A stretch of DNA of 64,000 nt from positions 1-64,000 of the forward strand of contig NZ_JAERQD010000019.1 of assembly GCF_016735695.1 (NCBI RefSeq), written 5' to 3'. The stretch is from Microvirga zambiensis WSM3693. Lineage in GTDB: Bacteria > Pseudomonadota > Alphaproteobacteria > Rhizobiales > Beijerinckiaceae. Below, piece by piece: positions 51,528 through 58,878 of the stretch. The translations under genes and the position numbers were made by a program. The first letter of the stretch is position 1; the number at the start of each line of letters is the position of its first letter. Under the pieces are notes generated by a model. It was not told the DNA's origin and searched no databases. It saw only the letters and a list, made by a program, of their open reading frames with translations.

Positions 51528-51625
51528 GTCATTCCCGGCCGGAGCGAAGCGGAGGGGAAGGGAATCCATAGCCATGCGGGTATGGGTGGATCCCCTTCCC
51601 GGTCCTGCGGACCGCCGGGGATGAC
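51528..51625. repeat. R3-family repeat between the two DNA-repair genes (copy B)
   Basis: It runs from GTCATTCCCGGCCGG to GGTCCGCCGGGGATGAC-like ends. It is the reverse complement arrangement of the element at 45699-45796 (GGAAGGGAATCCA.. and TGGATCCCCTTCCC). It sits between the radical-SAM stop (51641) and the UdgX start (51513) on the minus strand. Confidence 0.8.
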
Positions 51626-51640
51626 AGCAAGTGAGTATGC

Positions 51641-52855
51641 TCATCCGAACAAACTCAACTGTTCCGGCTTCTCGATCAGCCGCGCGCGCAGGTCGAGCCG
51701 GTCGAGCCGCGCCTTCGGATGGTGATCGGCCGCAATGAGGAAGGGTTTTGCGCGCTTCAGCCCCGAGGTCAGGCGGGCGATGTCCTCGAGCCGCAATGTC
51801 GTGTGCTTTCGCGCCACCACGATCTTGTCCACCGCCCGTGCGCCGAGACCCGGTACGCGCAGCAGCATCTCGCGGTCCGCCGCGTTCACGTCGACGGGGA
51901 AACGGTGGCGATTCTTCAGCGCCCAGGCGAGCTTGGGGTCGATGTCGAGATCGAGCATGCCCTTGTCGCCACCGGTTGCGATCTCGTCCACGTTAAAGCC
52001 GTAGTAGCGCAGGAGCCAATCGGCCTGATAGAGCCTGTTCTCGCGCATCAGCGGCGGCGATTTCAGGGGCAGGATGGCGCTCGAATCCGGGATCGGGCTG
52101 AAGGCGGAGTAATAGACGCGCTTCATGGCGTAATGGCCGTAGAGCTTGGCGGAGGTGCGCAGGACATCCTCGTCCGTGGTCTCGTCGGCGCCGACGATCA
52201 TCTGCGTCGATTGCCCGGCGGGCGAGAAATGACGGCGCTCCTCCCGCGCCTCCTCGATGCGCTCGGACATCTGCGCCATGGCGGTCTCGATGGAGGCGCC
52301 GTCCTTCTCAGGCGCCAGCCGCTCCAGGCTCCTCTCCGTCGGCAATTCGAGATTGATCGACAGGCGGTCTGCCCACAGGCCCGCCTCCTCGATCAGCCAG
52401 GGGCTCGCCTCGGGAATCGTCTTCAGGTGGATGTAGCCGCGAAAGCCGTGATCGCGGCGCAGCTTCTTCGCCACCAGGATCATCTGCTCCATGGTGTGGT
52501 CGGGCGAGCGGATGATGCCGGAGGAGAGAAACAGGCCCTCGATGTAGTTGCGCTTGTAGAACTCGACCGTGAGGGTCACCACCTCGTCGACGGAGAACTT
52601 CGCCCGCTTCACGTTGGACGAGCGCCGGTTCACGCAATAGGCGCAGTCGAACAGGCAGTAATTGGTGAGCAGGATTTTCAGGAGCGACACGCAGCGCCCG
52701 TCCGGCGTGTAGGCGTGGCAGATGCCGGTCCCGACCGTCGAGCCGAGCCCTCCCGCATCCGCCTTGCGCTTCGGAGCGCCGGATGAGGAACAGGAGGCAT
52801 CGTATTTGGCCGCGTCCGCCAGGATGCGCAGCTTCCGGCTAAGCTTCTCGTCCAT
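51641..52855 (-). CDS. Radical-SAM putative DNA modification/repair protein (TIGR03916-like)
   Basis: This 404-residue protein has a radical-SAM cluster motif C67-x3-C71-x2-C74 (NYCLFDCAYCVN) and family stretches LFLSSGIIRSPDHTMEQM and SPAGQSTQMIVGADETTDED. The C terminus carries a DNA-binding helix-hairpin-helix (DVNAADREMLLRVPGLGARAV). The family is consistently linked to DUF4130/UdgX genes and is annotated as DNA modification or repair, but its reaction is unknown. It is transcribed first on the minus strand, followed by the UdgX fusion gene. ATG 52855 is consistent with the domain start. Confidence 0.9.
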   Translation of the reverse strand: MDEKLSRKLRILADAAKYDASCSSSGAPKRKADAGGLGSTVGTGICHAYTPDGRCVSLLKILLTNYCLFDCAYCVNRRSSNVKRAKFSVDEVVTLTVEFYKRNYIEGLFLSSGIIRSPDHTMEQMILVAKKLRRDHGFRGYIHLKTIPEASPWLIEEAGLWADRLSINLELPTERSLERLAPEKDGASIETAMAQMSERIEEAREERRHFSPAGQSTQMIVGADETTDEDVLRTSAKLYGHYAMKRVYYSAFSPIPDSSAILPLKSPPLMRENRLYQADWLLRYYGFNVDEIATGGDKGMLDLDIDPKLAWALKNRHRFPVDVNAADREMLLRVPGLGARAVDKIVVARKHTTLRLEDIARLTSGLKRAKPFLIAADHHPKARLDRLDLRARLIEKPEQLSLFG

Positions 52856-53105
52856 GGATCTTCCGCAGAATTGTTCGTGTTTTGTTCTAGCATGGAGATG
52901 GAGCGCTGGCGAGAGCCCGGGAGGGGGCGGGTGGTCGCATCCGGATCGGGAGATGCCGGACGTGGAAAACGGCGTTACGGGGTAGATTTCCGAGCCGAGA
53001 ATGCCGGGTCAAGGCTCGCTCAGGCCTAACTGTGCTCTAATTCTGTCCTTCGATGATGCCGGGCGAAGGCTTTCGGGAACAACCCGGCCATCGAAGGAGG
53101 TAATG

Positions 53106-53480
53106 ATGCGTCTATCCCATCTCGGCGCCTTGATCGCTCTCGGCTCCCTGGTCATCTCGCCCGCGTTCGCGCAAACCGCCGCGCCGGGCACGACTTCGCC
53201 CGGGACAGCGGCGAAGCCGCCGATGACAAGCACTGCTCCGATGCCTGGTGCGGCCAAGCCGATGCCGAGCACGACGGCGTCGACGAGCGCCCTGATCGAC
53301 ATCAACACCGCGTCCAAGGATCAGCTCGACAAGCTGCCTCAGATCGGCGAGGCCCGGGCGGACGCGATCATCAAGGGCCGCCCCTACAAGGCCAAGAACG
53401 AACTCGTCGACAAGAAGATCATTCCGCAGAACGCCTATGACGCGATCAAGGATCGTATCATCGCGCATCAGAAATCTTGA
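53106..53480 (+). CDS. Secreted helix-hairpin-helix protein (ComEA-like domain)
   Basis: This 124-residue protein starts at ATG 53106 after an ideal AAGGAGGT. It has a signal peptide (LGALIALGSLVISPAFAQ), a Pro/Thr/Ala-rich linker and one ComEA-like HhH unit (LIDINTASKDQLDKLPQIGEARADAIIKG). Such proteins bind DNA in competence systems, but single-domain secreted versions are common in Rhizobiales with unknown role. An ATG three bases upstream (53103) is too close to the Shine-Dalgarno sequence. It shares a bidirectional terminator with the convergent PRC-barrel gene. Confidence 0.85.
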   Translation: MRLSHLGALIALGSLVISPAFAQTAAPGTTSPGTAAKPPMTSTAPMPGAAKPMPSTTASTSALIDINTASKDQLDKLPQIGEARADAIIKGRPYKAKNELVDKKIIPQNAYDAIKDRIIAHQKS

Positions 53481-53492
53481 AGTCCGCCAACA

Positions 53493-53520
53493 AAAAGGGG
53501 CCCTGAGGGCCCCTTTTCTT
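53493..53520. terminator. Bidirectional terminator
   Basis: The perfect stem AAAAGGGGCCC / GGGCCCCTTTT has a TGA loop and is followed by a T-rich run. A-runs on the other side make it work for both the HhH gene (plus) and the PRC-barrel gene (minus). Confidence 0.9.
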
Positions 53521-53537
53521 TTTCCGCATGAGCAGGT

Positions 53538-54098
53538 TTAGCGGCTGTACTTGAACTCCGGAGCAGCCTTCAGCTGATCCTTGGTCATGTTCAGAAGAGC
53601 ATGATCAGGAGCCGACCGATTCATGGTGTCGGCAGGGGCGGTCGTCGTCGTGGTCGTGGTCGTCGTCGATCCGGTCGTTGCGGGGGCAGTGGAGGTCGTC
53701 GTACCCGCCGTCCCGGTGGTGGTGTTCGCAGCGGTCGCGGCCGCGCGCGGCTCGGTGACGAACTTGATCTGGTCGAAGGGAACGGCCACGTCATGTTCGC
53801 CCATGCCGAGGAAGCCGCCGACGCCGATCACGACGGCCTCGATCTTGCCGCTCTGATCCACGAGCAATTCGCTGATGTCGCCTACCTTCTCATTGGCGCT
53901 GTTGTAGACGTTCAGGCCCTCGATCTTGGAGGCACGCCACTGGCCGGCCCGCTCCTGGGTCATCCAGTTGCCCGAGGACATGGTGGACGAAGAGGCGCTC
54001 GGGGCGGTTGCAGGCGCGGTGGACTGCGTTTGGGCGAAAGCCGGCGCCGACACCAGAGCCGTGCCGAGAAGCGCCGTCGCGAGAAGCTTATAAGCCAT
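53538..54098 (-). CDS. Secreted PRC-barrel domain protein
   Basis: This 186-residue protein starts at ATG 54098, with AGGAGG 6 bp upstream. It has a signal peptide (KLLATALLGTALVSAPAFAQ), a PRC-barrel domain (KIEGLNVYNSANEKVGDISELLVDQSGKIEAVVIGVGGFLGMGEHDVAVPF, split here into recognisable stretches) and a Thr/Ala-rich tail of about 45 residues. PRC-barrel proteins of this secreted type are frequent in rhizobia and often stress-induced. A possible EcfG promoter lies upstream. Confidence 0.85.
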   Translation of the reverse strand: MAYKLLATALLGTALVSAPAFAQTQSTAPATAPSASSSTMSSGNWMTQERAGQWRASKIEGLNVYNSANEKVGDISELLVDQSGKIEAVVIGVGGFLGMGEHDVAVPFDQIKFVTEPRAAATAANTTTGTAGTTTSTAPATTGSTTTTTTTTTAPADTMNRSAPDHALLNMTKDQLKAAPEFKYSR

Positions 54099-54147
54099 AT
54101 TCATCCTCCTGATTTGTATGTGACTCAACGATCACACCTGACCTCTC

Positions 54148-54172
54148 AACGGCGAAGTTGGTGTTTGGTTCT
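54148..54172 (-). promoter_or_regulatory. Possible EcfG-type promoter of the PRC-barrel gene
   Basis: On the minus strand AGAAC is followed by 16 bp and a perfect CGTT (consensus GGAAC-N16/17-CGTT, one mismatch). It lies about 50 bp upstream of the ATG at 54098. Confidence 0.35.
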
Positions 54173-54304
54173 GTCGATACGATGAGCATTGTCGCAGGTT
54201 GTGCCCGATGCCTGTGCAGCCGAAGTGGATGGAACCCCTTGCTCCGGCCGCGAATGCTCCTACACTCGGCTACGCTTCCTCGCCGATCATTTGATACGGA
54301 CCGC

Positions 54305-54850
54305 ATGATCCGAACCTTCCTCGACGGCCTTTACCTTTTCGCCGGCTATCTCGCGGGCGTCTTCCTCCTCATCATCTTCCTGCTCATGATGGGCCTGTCC
54401 CTCGGGCGGGGCATCGGCATCAACATTCCCGCGGGCGACGATCTCGCCTCGTGGTCCATGGCGGCGATGGCGTTCCTGGGCCTGGCGCACACGTTCCGCT
54501 CCGGCGAGATGATCCGGGTCGGGCTCATCACCGACCGGCTGCGGGGGCGCAGGCGCTGGTGGTTCGAGATGTTCTCCCTCGTGATCGGCCTTGGCTTCGT
54601 CGGCTTCTTCGCCTGGCATGCGGTCCAGCTCACCTATGACAGCTGGCGTTTCAACGACATGTCCCAGGGCGTTGTGGCGATCCCGCTCTGGATTCCGCAG
54701 ATCGGCTACGCCACCGGCCTCGTGATCCTGTTCATCGCCTTCGTCGACGAGTTCATCCATGTGCTGCGCGGCGGCGACCCGCGCTACGAGAAGCCGCCTG
54801 CCACCACTGCCGAAGAGGTGGTGGAGCGCGCGATCCAGAGCGGAGTGTAG
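54305..54850 (+). CDS. dctQ: TRAP transporter small permease (DctQ-type)
   Basis: This 181-residue four-helix membrane protein is the small subunit of a tripartite ATP-independent periplasmic transporter. ATG 54305 is chosen (RTFLDGLYLFAGYLAGVF); an in-frame upstream extension to 54158 runs through the promoter region. Core helices include LAHTFRSGEMIRVGLITDRL, typical of DctQ. It pairs with the large permease 6 bp downstream. The system imports organic acids by sodium or proton symport; the substrate is unknown. Confidence 0.88.
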   Translation: MIRTFLDGLYLFAGYLAGVFLLIIFLLMMGLSLGRGIGINIPAGDDLASWSMAAMAFLGLAHTFRSGEMIRVGLITDRLRGRRRWWFEMFSLVIGLGFVGFFAWHAVQLTYDSWRFNDMSQGVVAIPLWIPQIGYATGLVILFIAFVDEFIHVLRGGDPRYEKPPATTAEEVVERAIQSGV

Positions 54851-54856
54851 CGCGTC

Positions 54857-56164
54857 ATGGAACTCATCGAGATTTCCGGCCTGCTGCTCCTGCTGCTCGC
54901 GCTGCTTCTCGCAGGCGGCGTGTGGATCGCCATCGCGCTCATGGCCTGCGGCTGGGTCGGCATGCAGTTCGTAGGCGGCGGCATTCCGGCAGGCTCGGTG
55001 CTCGCCACCACGATCTGGGGCAATTCGGCGTCGTGGACGTTGGCCGCCCTGCCGCTCTTCATCTGGATGGGTGAGATCCTGTTCCGCACCAAGCTTTCGG
55101 AGGAGATGTTCCGCGGCCTGGCACCCTGGCTCAACTGGCTGCCCGGACGGCTGATGCACGTGAACGTGCTCGCCTGCGGCCTTTTCGGCTCCGTCTCGGG
55201 TTCGTCCGCCGCAACCTGCGCGACGGTCGCCAAGATCGCCCTGCCGGAATTGAAGAAGCGCGGCTATGACGAGACGGTGAGCTTAGGCTCGCTCGCCGGC
55301 GCGGGCACGCTCGGCATTCTCATTCCGCCCTCGATCACCATGGTGGTCTATGCGGTCGCCGCCAATGTCTCGATCATCCAGATCTTCCTCGCGGGCTTCC
55401 TGCCGGGCCTGCTCGTGATGGCGCTCTATTCCGGCTACATCGCCGTGTGGTCGCTCCTCAATCCGAAAAAGTCGCCGCCGCCCGAGCCGCGGATGAGCAT
55501 TCGCGAGAAGCTGAAGGAATCGACCAATCTCATTCCCGTTGCGCTGTTGATCGCGCTCGTCTTCCTCACCCTGCTGCTCGGCTGGGCGACGGCGACCGAA
55601 TGCGCGGCCTGGGGCGTGCTCGGTTCGCTTGCCATCGCCTGGTGGTCGGGGTCGCTGTCGTGGGACTCGTTCTGGGCCAGCGTGATGGGCACCACGCGCA
55701 TCACCTGCATGATCATGCTGATTCTCGCCGGTGCTTCCTTCATGTCGACGTCGATGGCCTATACCGGCATTCCGCAGGCGCTCGCGACCTGGGTCGACAG
55801 CCTGCATCTGTCGCCCTACGCGCTCATCGCCGCGCTCACGATCATGTACATCCTGCTCGGCACGGCGCTCGACGGCATCTCGATGATCGTGCTCACCACC
55901 GCAGTCGTGATCCCGATGGTGAAGACGGCCGGATTCGATCTGATCTGGTTCGGCATCTTCCTCATTCTCGTGGTCGAGATGGCGGAGGTCTCGCCGCCGG
56001 TCGGCTTTAATCTCTTCGTGCTGCAGACCATGTCGGGCAAGGATTCGAACACGGTGGCGCTCGCGGCCCTTCCGTTCTTCTTCCTGCTCGTCCTGGCGGT
56101 CGCCATCATCACCGTGTTCCCGCAGATCGTGATGGTGCTGCCGCAGATGGCCTTTCCGGATTAG
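54857..56164 (+). CDS. dctM: TRAP transporter large permease (DctM-type)
   Basis: This 435-residue large subunit has about 12 helices. Signature stretches are SVSGSSAATCATVAKIALPEL and GAGTLGILIPPSITMVVYA, and VVEMAEVSPPVGFNLFVLQ near the C terminus. It forms the transport core with the small permease, fed by the binding protein encoded 31 bp downstream. The tight spacing shows a dctQ-dctM-dctP operon. Confidence 0.93.
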   Translation: MELIEISGLLLLLLALLLAGGVWIAIALMACGWVGMQFVGGGIPAGSVLATTIWGNSASWTLAALPLFIWMGEILFRTKLSEEMFRGLAPWLNWLPGRLMHVNVLACGLFGSVSGSSAATCATVAKIALPELKKRGYDETVSLGSLAGAGTLGILIPPSITMVVYAVAANVSIIQIFLAGFLPGLLVMALYSGYIAVWSLLNPKKSPPPEPRMSIREKLKESTNLIPVALLIALVFLTLLLGWATATECAAWGVLGSLAIAWWSGSLSWDSFWASVMGTTRITCMIMLILAGASFMSTSMAYTGIPQALATWVDSLHLSPYALIAALTIMYILLGTALDGISMIVLTTAVVIPMVKTAGFDLIWFGIFLILVVEMAEVSPPVGFNLFVLQTMSGKDSNTVALAALPFFFLLVLAVAIITVFPQIVMVLPQMAFPD

Positions 56165-56195
56165 TTTGATTCACAAACACAGAGGGAGACGAACG

Positions 56196-57179
56196 ATGAA
56201 GCACATGACACGCCTTGGATTGAGTCTTGCGGGGGCCCTGCTCCTGGCAGCGCCTGCACTGGCGCAGACCAAGTGGAACCTTCCCGCCGCCTATCCGCCG
56301 GACAATTTCCACACCGAGAACCTGAACGCCTTTTCCAAGGACGTGGCGGACGCCACCGGCGGCAAGCTGCAGATCACGGTCCACGGCAACGCCTCGCTGT
56401 TCAAGGCGCCGGAGATCAAGCGCGCGGTGCAGACGGGCCAGGCCCAGGCCGGCGAGGTGCTGATGTCGCTGCACGAGAACGAGGACCCGGTCTACGGCCT
56501 CGACGTGGTGCCCTTCCTCGCCACCTCCTTCGACCAGGCCAAGAAGCTCTGGGACGTGCAGAAACCGGCGGTGGAGAAGAAGCTGTCGAGCCAGGGCCTG
56601 ATGCTGCTCTTCGCGGTGCCGTGGCCGCCGCAGGGAATCTTCGCCAAGAAGGATATCAACAATGTCGAGGATCTGAAGGGCGTAAAGTGGCGCTCCTACA
56701 ATCCCGGCACCGCGCGCATCGCGGAACTCGTCGGCGCGCAGCCGGTGACCGTGCAGGCGGCTGACCTGCCGCAGGCGCTCGCCACCGGCGTCGTCAACAC
56801 CTTCATGACATCGGGCGCGACGGGCTACGATTCGAAGGTGTGGGAATCGCTCTCGCACTTTTACGATACCCAGGCCTGGATCCCGAAGAACCTGACCTTC
56901 GTCAACAAGGCCGCCTTCGATGCCCTCGACAAGCCGACCCAGGAGGCGGTGCTGAAGGCCGCCAAGATTGCGGAGGAGCGCGGCTGGAAGACGGCGCAGG
57001 AAAAGACCAAGTGGTACGTGGACCAGATGACCGCGAAGGGCATGAAGGTGCAGCCGCCGAGCGCAGAGCTGAAGTCGGGCCTGCAGAAGGTCGGCGAGCA
57101 GCTCACCACCGATTGGCTGAAGAAAGCCGGCACCGACGGACAGGCCATCGTCGACGGCTACAAGAAGGCTGCGATGTAG
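56196..57179 (+). CDS. dctP: TRAP transporter substrate-binding protein (DctP-type)
   Basis: This 327-residue periplasmic receptor has a signal peptide (LGLSLAGALLLAAPALAQ) and a DctP fold. Conserved positions are the ELVGAQPVTVQAADLPQAL stretch with the ligand-contacting Arg (WRSYNPGTAR) and the late dimer region WIPKNLTFVNK. ATG 56196 lies behind AGAGGGAGAC; an earlier ATG at 56166 is not needed. It selects a carboxylate-type substrate for the DctQM permease. An R1 repeat follows. Confidence 0.93.
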   Translation: MKHMTRLGLSLAGALLLAAPALAQTKWNLPAAYPPDNFHTENLNAFSKDVADATGGKLQITVHGNASLFKAPEIKRAVQTGQAQAGEVLMSLHENEDPVYGLDVVPFLATSFDQAKKLWDVQKPAVEKKLSSQGLMLLFAVPWPPQGIFAKKDINNVEDLKGVKWRSYNPGTARIAELVGAQPVTVQAADLPQALATGVVNTFMTSGATGYDSKVWESLSHFYDTQAWIPKNLTFVNKAAFDALDKPTQEAVLKAAKIAEERGWKTAQEKTKWYVDQMTAKGMKVQPPSAELKSGLQKVGEQLTTDWLKKAGTDGQAIVDGYKKAAM

Positions 57180-57196
57180 TCTTGGTTTCGTCGTCG

Positions 57197-57279
57197 CGTC
57201 ATGCCCGCACTTGTTGCGGGCACCCACGTCTTTAAATCGGCTAAAGACGTGGGTGGCCGGGACAAGCCCGGCCATGACG
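57197..57279. repeat. R1-family repeat
   Basis: It runs from CGTCATGCCCGCA to GGCCATGACG with the stem GACGTCTTTA.. opposite TAAAGACGT and flanking GC hairpins. It lies in the convergent gap between dctP and the OsmC gene and may end both transcripts. Confidence 0.8.
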
Positions 57280-57295
57280 GCGAGGATCTTGAAAC

Positions 57296-57718
57296 TCAAG
57301 CCAGCGTGAATTCCATCGTGATCTCCGCGTTGAGCACCTTGGAGACCGGGCAGTTCTTTTCCGCCGCGCGGGCGAGTTCCTCGAACTTGGCGCGGTCGAT
57401 GTTCGGGACCTTGGCGTTGAGCGTCAGCGCCGATTTCTTGATCGCGAAGCCGCTACCCTCCTGTTCGAGGGAGACGACCGCCTCGGTGGCGAGCTCGGTC
57501 GGGGTGAAGCCGGCGCCCTGGAGCTGGAAGGCAAGGGCCATGGTGAAGCAGCCGGCATGGGCGGCGGCGATCAGCTCCTCCGGATTCGTGCCCTTCTCGT
57601 TCTCGAACCGGGTCTTGAAGGAATAGGGCGTCGCGGACAGGACGCCGGAATCCGTGGTAAGTTGGCCGGTGCCGTCCTTGCCCGTGCCCTGCCAGACGGC
57701 TCTTGCTTTGCGGTTCAT
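57296..57718 (-). CDS. osmC: OsmC-family peroxidase
   Basis: This 140-residue OsmC/Ohr-superfamily protein has redox cysteines C57 (AHAGCFTM) and C123 (KNCPVSKVL) that reduce organic hydroperoxides; the resolving partner is usually lipoyl or thiol based. The OsmC subgroup mark ENEKGTNPEELIAAAHAGCF is present. ATG 57718 has AAGGAG 7 bp upstream; the much longer in-frame extension to 58486 is a shadow of the DUF1345 gene. It is divergent from DUF1345, with an R5 repeat between them. Confidence 0.92.
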   Translation of the reverse strand: MNRKARAVWQGTGKDGTGQLTTDSGVLSATPYSFKTRFENEKGTNPEELIAAAHAGCFTMALAFQLQGAGFTPTELATEAVVSLEQEGSGFAIKKSALTLNAKVPNIDRAKFEELARAAEKNCPVSKVLNAEITMEFTLA

Positions 57719-57751
57719 CCTGATCTCCTTTTGCGGATAGGATTGGTGATC

Positions 57752-57800
57752 TAGCGCGTCGTCGGAAAAAGTGGACCCGGCCTTCCGCATTCGACGATGC
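57752..57800. repeat. R5-family repeat (copy E)
   Basis: It has GCGCGTCGTCGGAAAAAGTGGACCCGG and CCGCATTCGACGATGCG, again the GCGCxTCGT / ACGATGCG arms. Its end covers the first codon of the DUF1345 gene if translation starts at 57797. Confidence 0.6.
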
Positions 57801-58468
57801 GTCTCATTCAGGTGGCGTTTCAGATGATGATCCCCATGCAGGCCCGCCTCCGCCCGCGGCTTCTCGGTTCCACCGGCATCGCCCTGCTCGTCTTCGCCCT
57901 GCTGCCCTCGTCCTGGCTGGTGATCACGCGCATGCTGATCGCCTGGGACATCGGCATCGTCTGCTATCTCGTCCTCGCCTGGACCATGGCGCTCACCTCC
58001 ACCACCGCCCAGATGCAGCAGCGGGCCGCGATGGAGGACGAGAGCGCGATCGTCGTGCTCATCCTCACCCTCGCGGCCTCGATCGCCAGCCTTGGCGCCA
58101 TTGCCGTGGAACTGGCCAATATTCACGGCCTCCCGGCGGACGAGCAGGGATCGCGCCTCTCCATCGCCGGGATCACGATCCTGTGTTCGTGGTTCTTCGT
58201 GCACACGATCTACGCGATCCATTACGCGCATGAATATTACGGCGACAAAGGCGAGCGGCAGGGCCTCGCCTTCCCGCACAACGACAAGCCGGATTACTGG
58301 GATTTCCTGTATTTCTCGTTCAATCTCGGCGCGGCGGCACAGACCTCCGACGTGGTGATCGTTTCCAAGCGCATGCGCCGTCTGGCGCTGGCCCACACGG
58401 TTCTGTCCTTCCTCTTCAACACCACGATCCTGGCTCTCGCCGTCAATGTCGGCGCAGGGCTGCTGTAG
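57797..58468 (+). CDS. DUF1345-family membrane protein
   Basis: This 223-residue protein has about five membrane helices and DUF1345 marks: the second-half FVHTIYAIHYAHEYYGD and DKPDYWDFLYFSFNLGAAAQTSDVV, which end in a conserved RMRRLALAHTVLSFLFNTTILAL. The function is unknown. The start is uncertain: ATG 57797 lies in a repeat, and ATGs at 57824, 57827 and 57836 are alternatives that would start closer to the first helix. Confidence 0.85.
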   Translation: MRLIQVAFQMMIPMQARLRPRLLGSTGIALLVFALLPSSWLVITRMLIAWDIGIVCYLVLAWTMALTSTTAQMQQRAAMEDESAIVVLILTLAASIASLGAIAVELANIHGLPADEQGSRLSIAGITILCSWFFVHTIYAIHYAHEYYGDKGERQGLAFPHNDKPDYWDFLYFSFNLGAAAQTSDVVIVSKRMRRLALAHTVLSFLFNTTILALAVNVGAGLL

Positions 58469-58511
58469 CCCCCGCACGCCTCCCATCCATCCAGCGGCGG
58501 CCCCGGTCTCG

Positions 58512-58732
58512 TCGGTAGTGGCTTAAGTTGGCTCCATCCTGTCATTCCGGAGCGACCGTAGGTCGAACCCGGTACCTATAGCCACGACGGCTCAAGATAG
58601 AGATGAGCGGCGTTGCGCCTCTTTCTGCAAGGCTGGCGGCTATGGGTTCCGGGTTCCGCTGCGCGGCCCCGGAATGACGGTGTGCCGGCCTCCAGCAGAA
58701 CTCGAACTTAAGTCACGACCGTCTCGTCGGGG
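58512..58732. repeat. R2-family long palindromic element (copy C)
   Basis: The outer arms CGGTAGTGGCTTAAGTT and AACTTAAGTCACGACCG pair imperfectly. The inner ends are GTCATTCCGG and CCGGAATGAC. Positions 58642-58703 are nearly identical to 12879-12940 in reverse (three differences in 62 bp). It is the main content of the 410-bp gap before the GT2 gene. Confidence 0.8.
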
Positions 58733-58734
58733 CT

Positions 58735-58744
58735 GTAACGTTAC
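58735..58744. promoter_or_regulatory. Perfect palindrome GTAACGTTAC
   Basis: This fully symmetric 10-bp site lies directly after the R2 element and about 135 bp upstream of the exopolysaccharide-type operon. It is a candidate operator; the regulator is not recognised. Confidence 0.3.
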
Positions 58745-58783
58745 GAAGGAACGAATCCCCTTCTTGAGCACTTAACCGAACAG

Positions 58784-58809
58784 CCCAGATTGGGACCCGA
58801 TTATCTGGG
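58784..58809 (+). promoter_or_regulatory. Leader hairpin upstream of the GT2 operon
   Basis: CCCAGAT and ATCTGGG pair across 12 nt, about 70 bp before the GT2 start. No T-run follows, so a structured leader is more likely than a terminator. Confidence 0.35.
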
Positions 58810-58878
58810 CCCCAGGATGGACTCGAGAATGACGCAACGTCATCGCCAAAAAATCAAAACCGAAGCGGGGCCTTTCCC

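Noticed and set aside
52891..53028. Possible 44-codon ORF in the gap between the radical-SAM and HhH genes
   Set aside because: It has no Shine-Dalgarno sequence, an unusual Arg/Gly-rich composition and no signal peptide or family resemblance.
57719..58486. In-frame N-terminal extension of OsmC giving 396 residues
   Set aside because: The extension is antisense to DUF1345 and low complexity; the OsmC domain starts at ATG 57718 with a good Shine-Dalgarno sequence.
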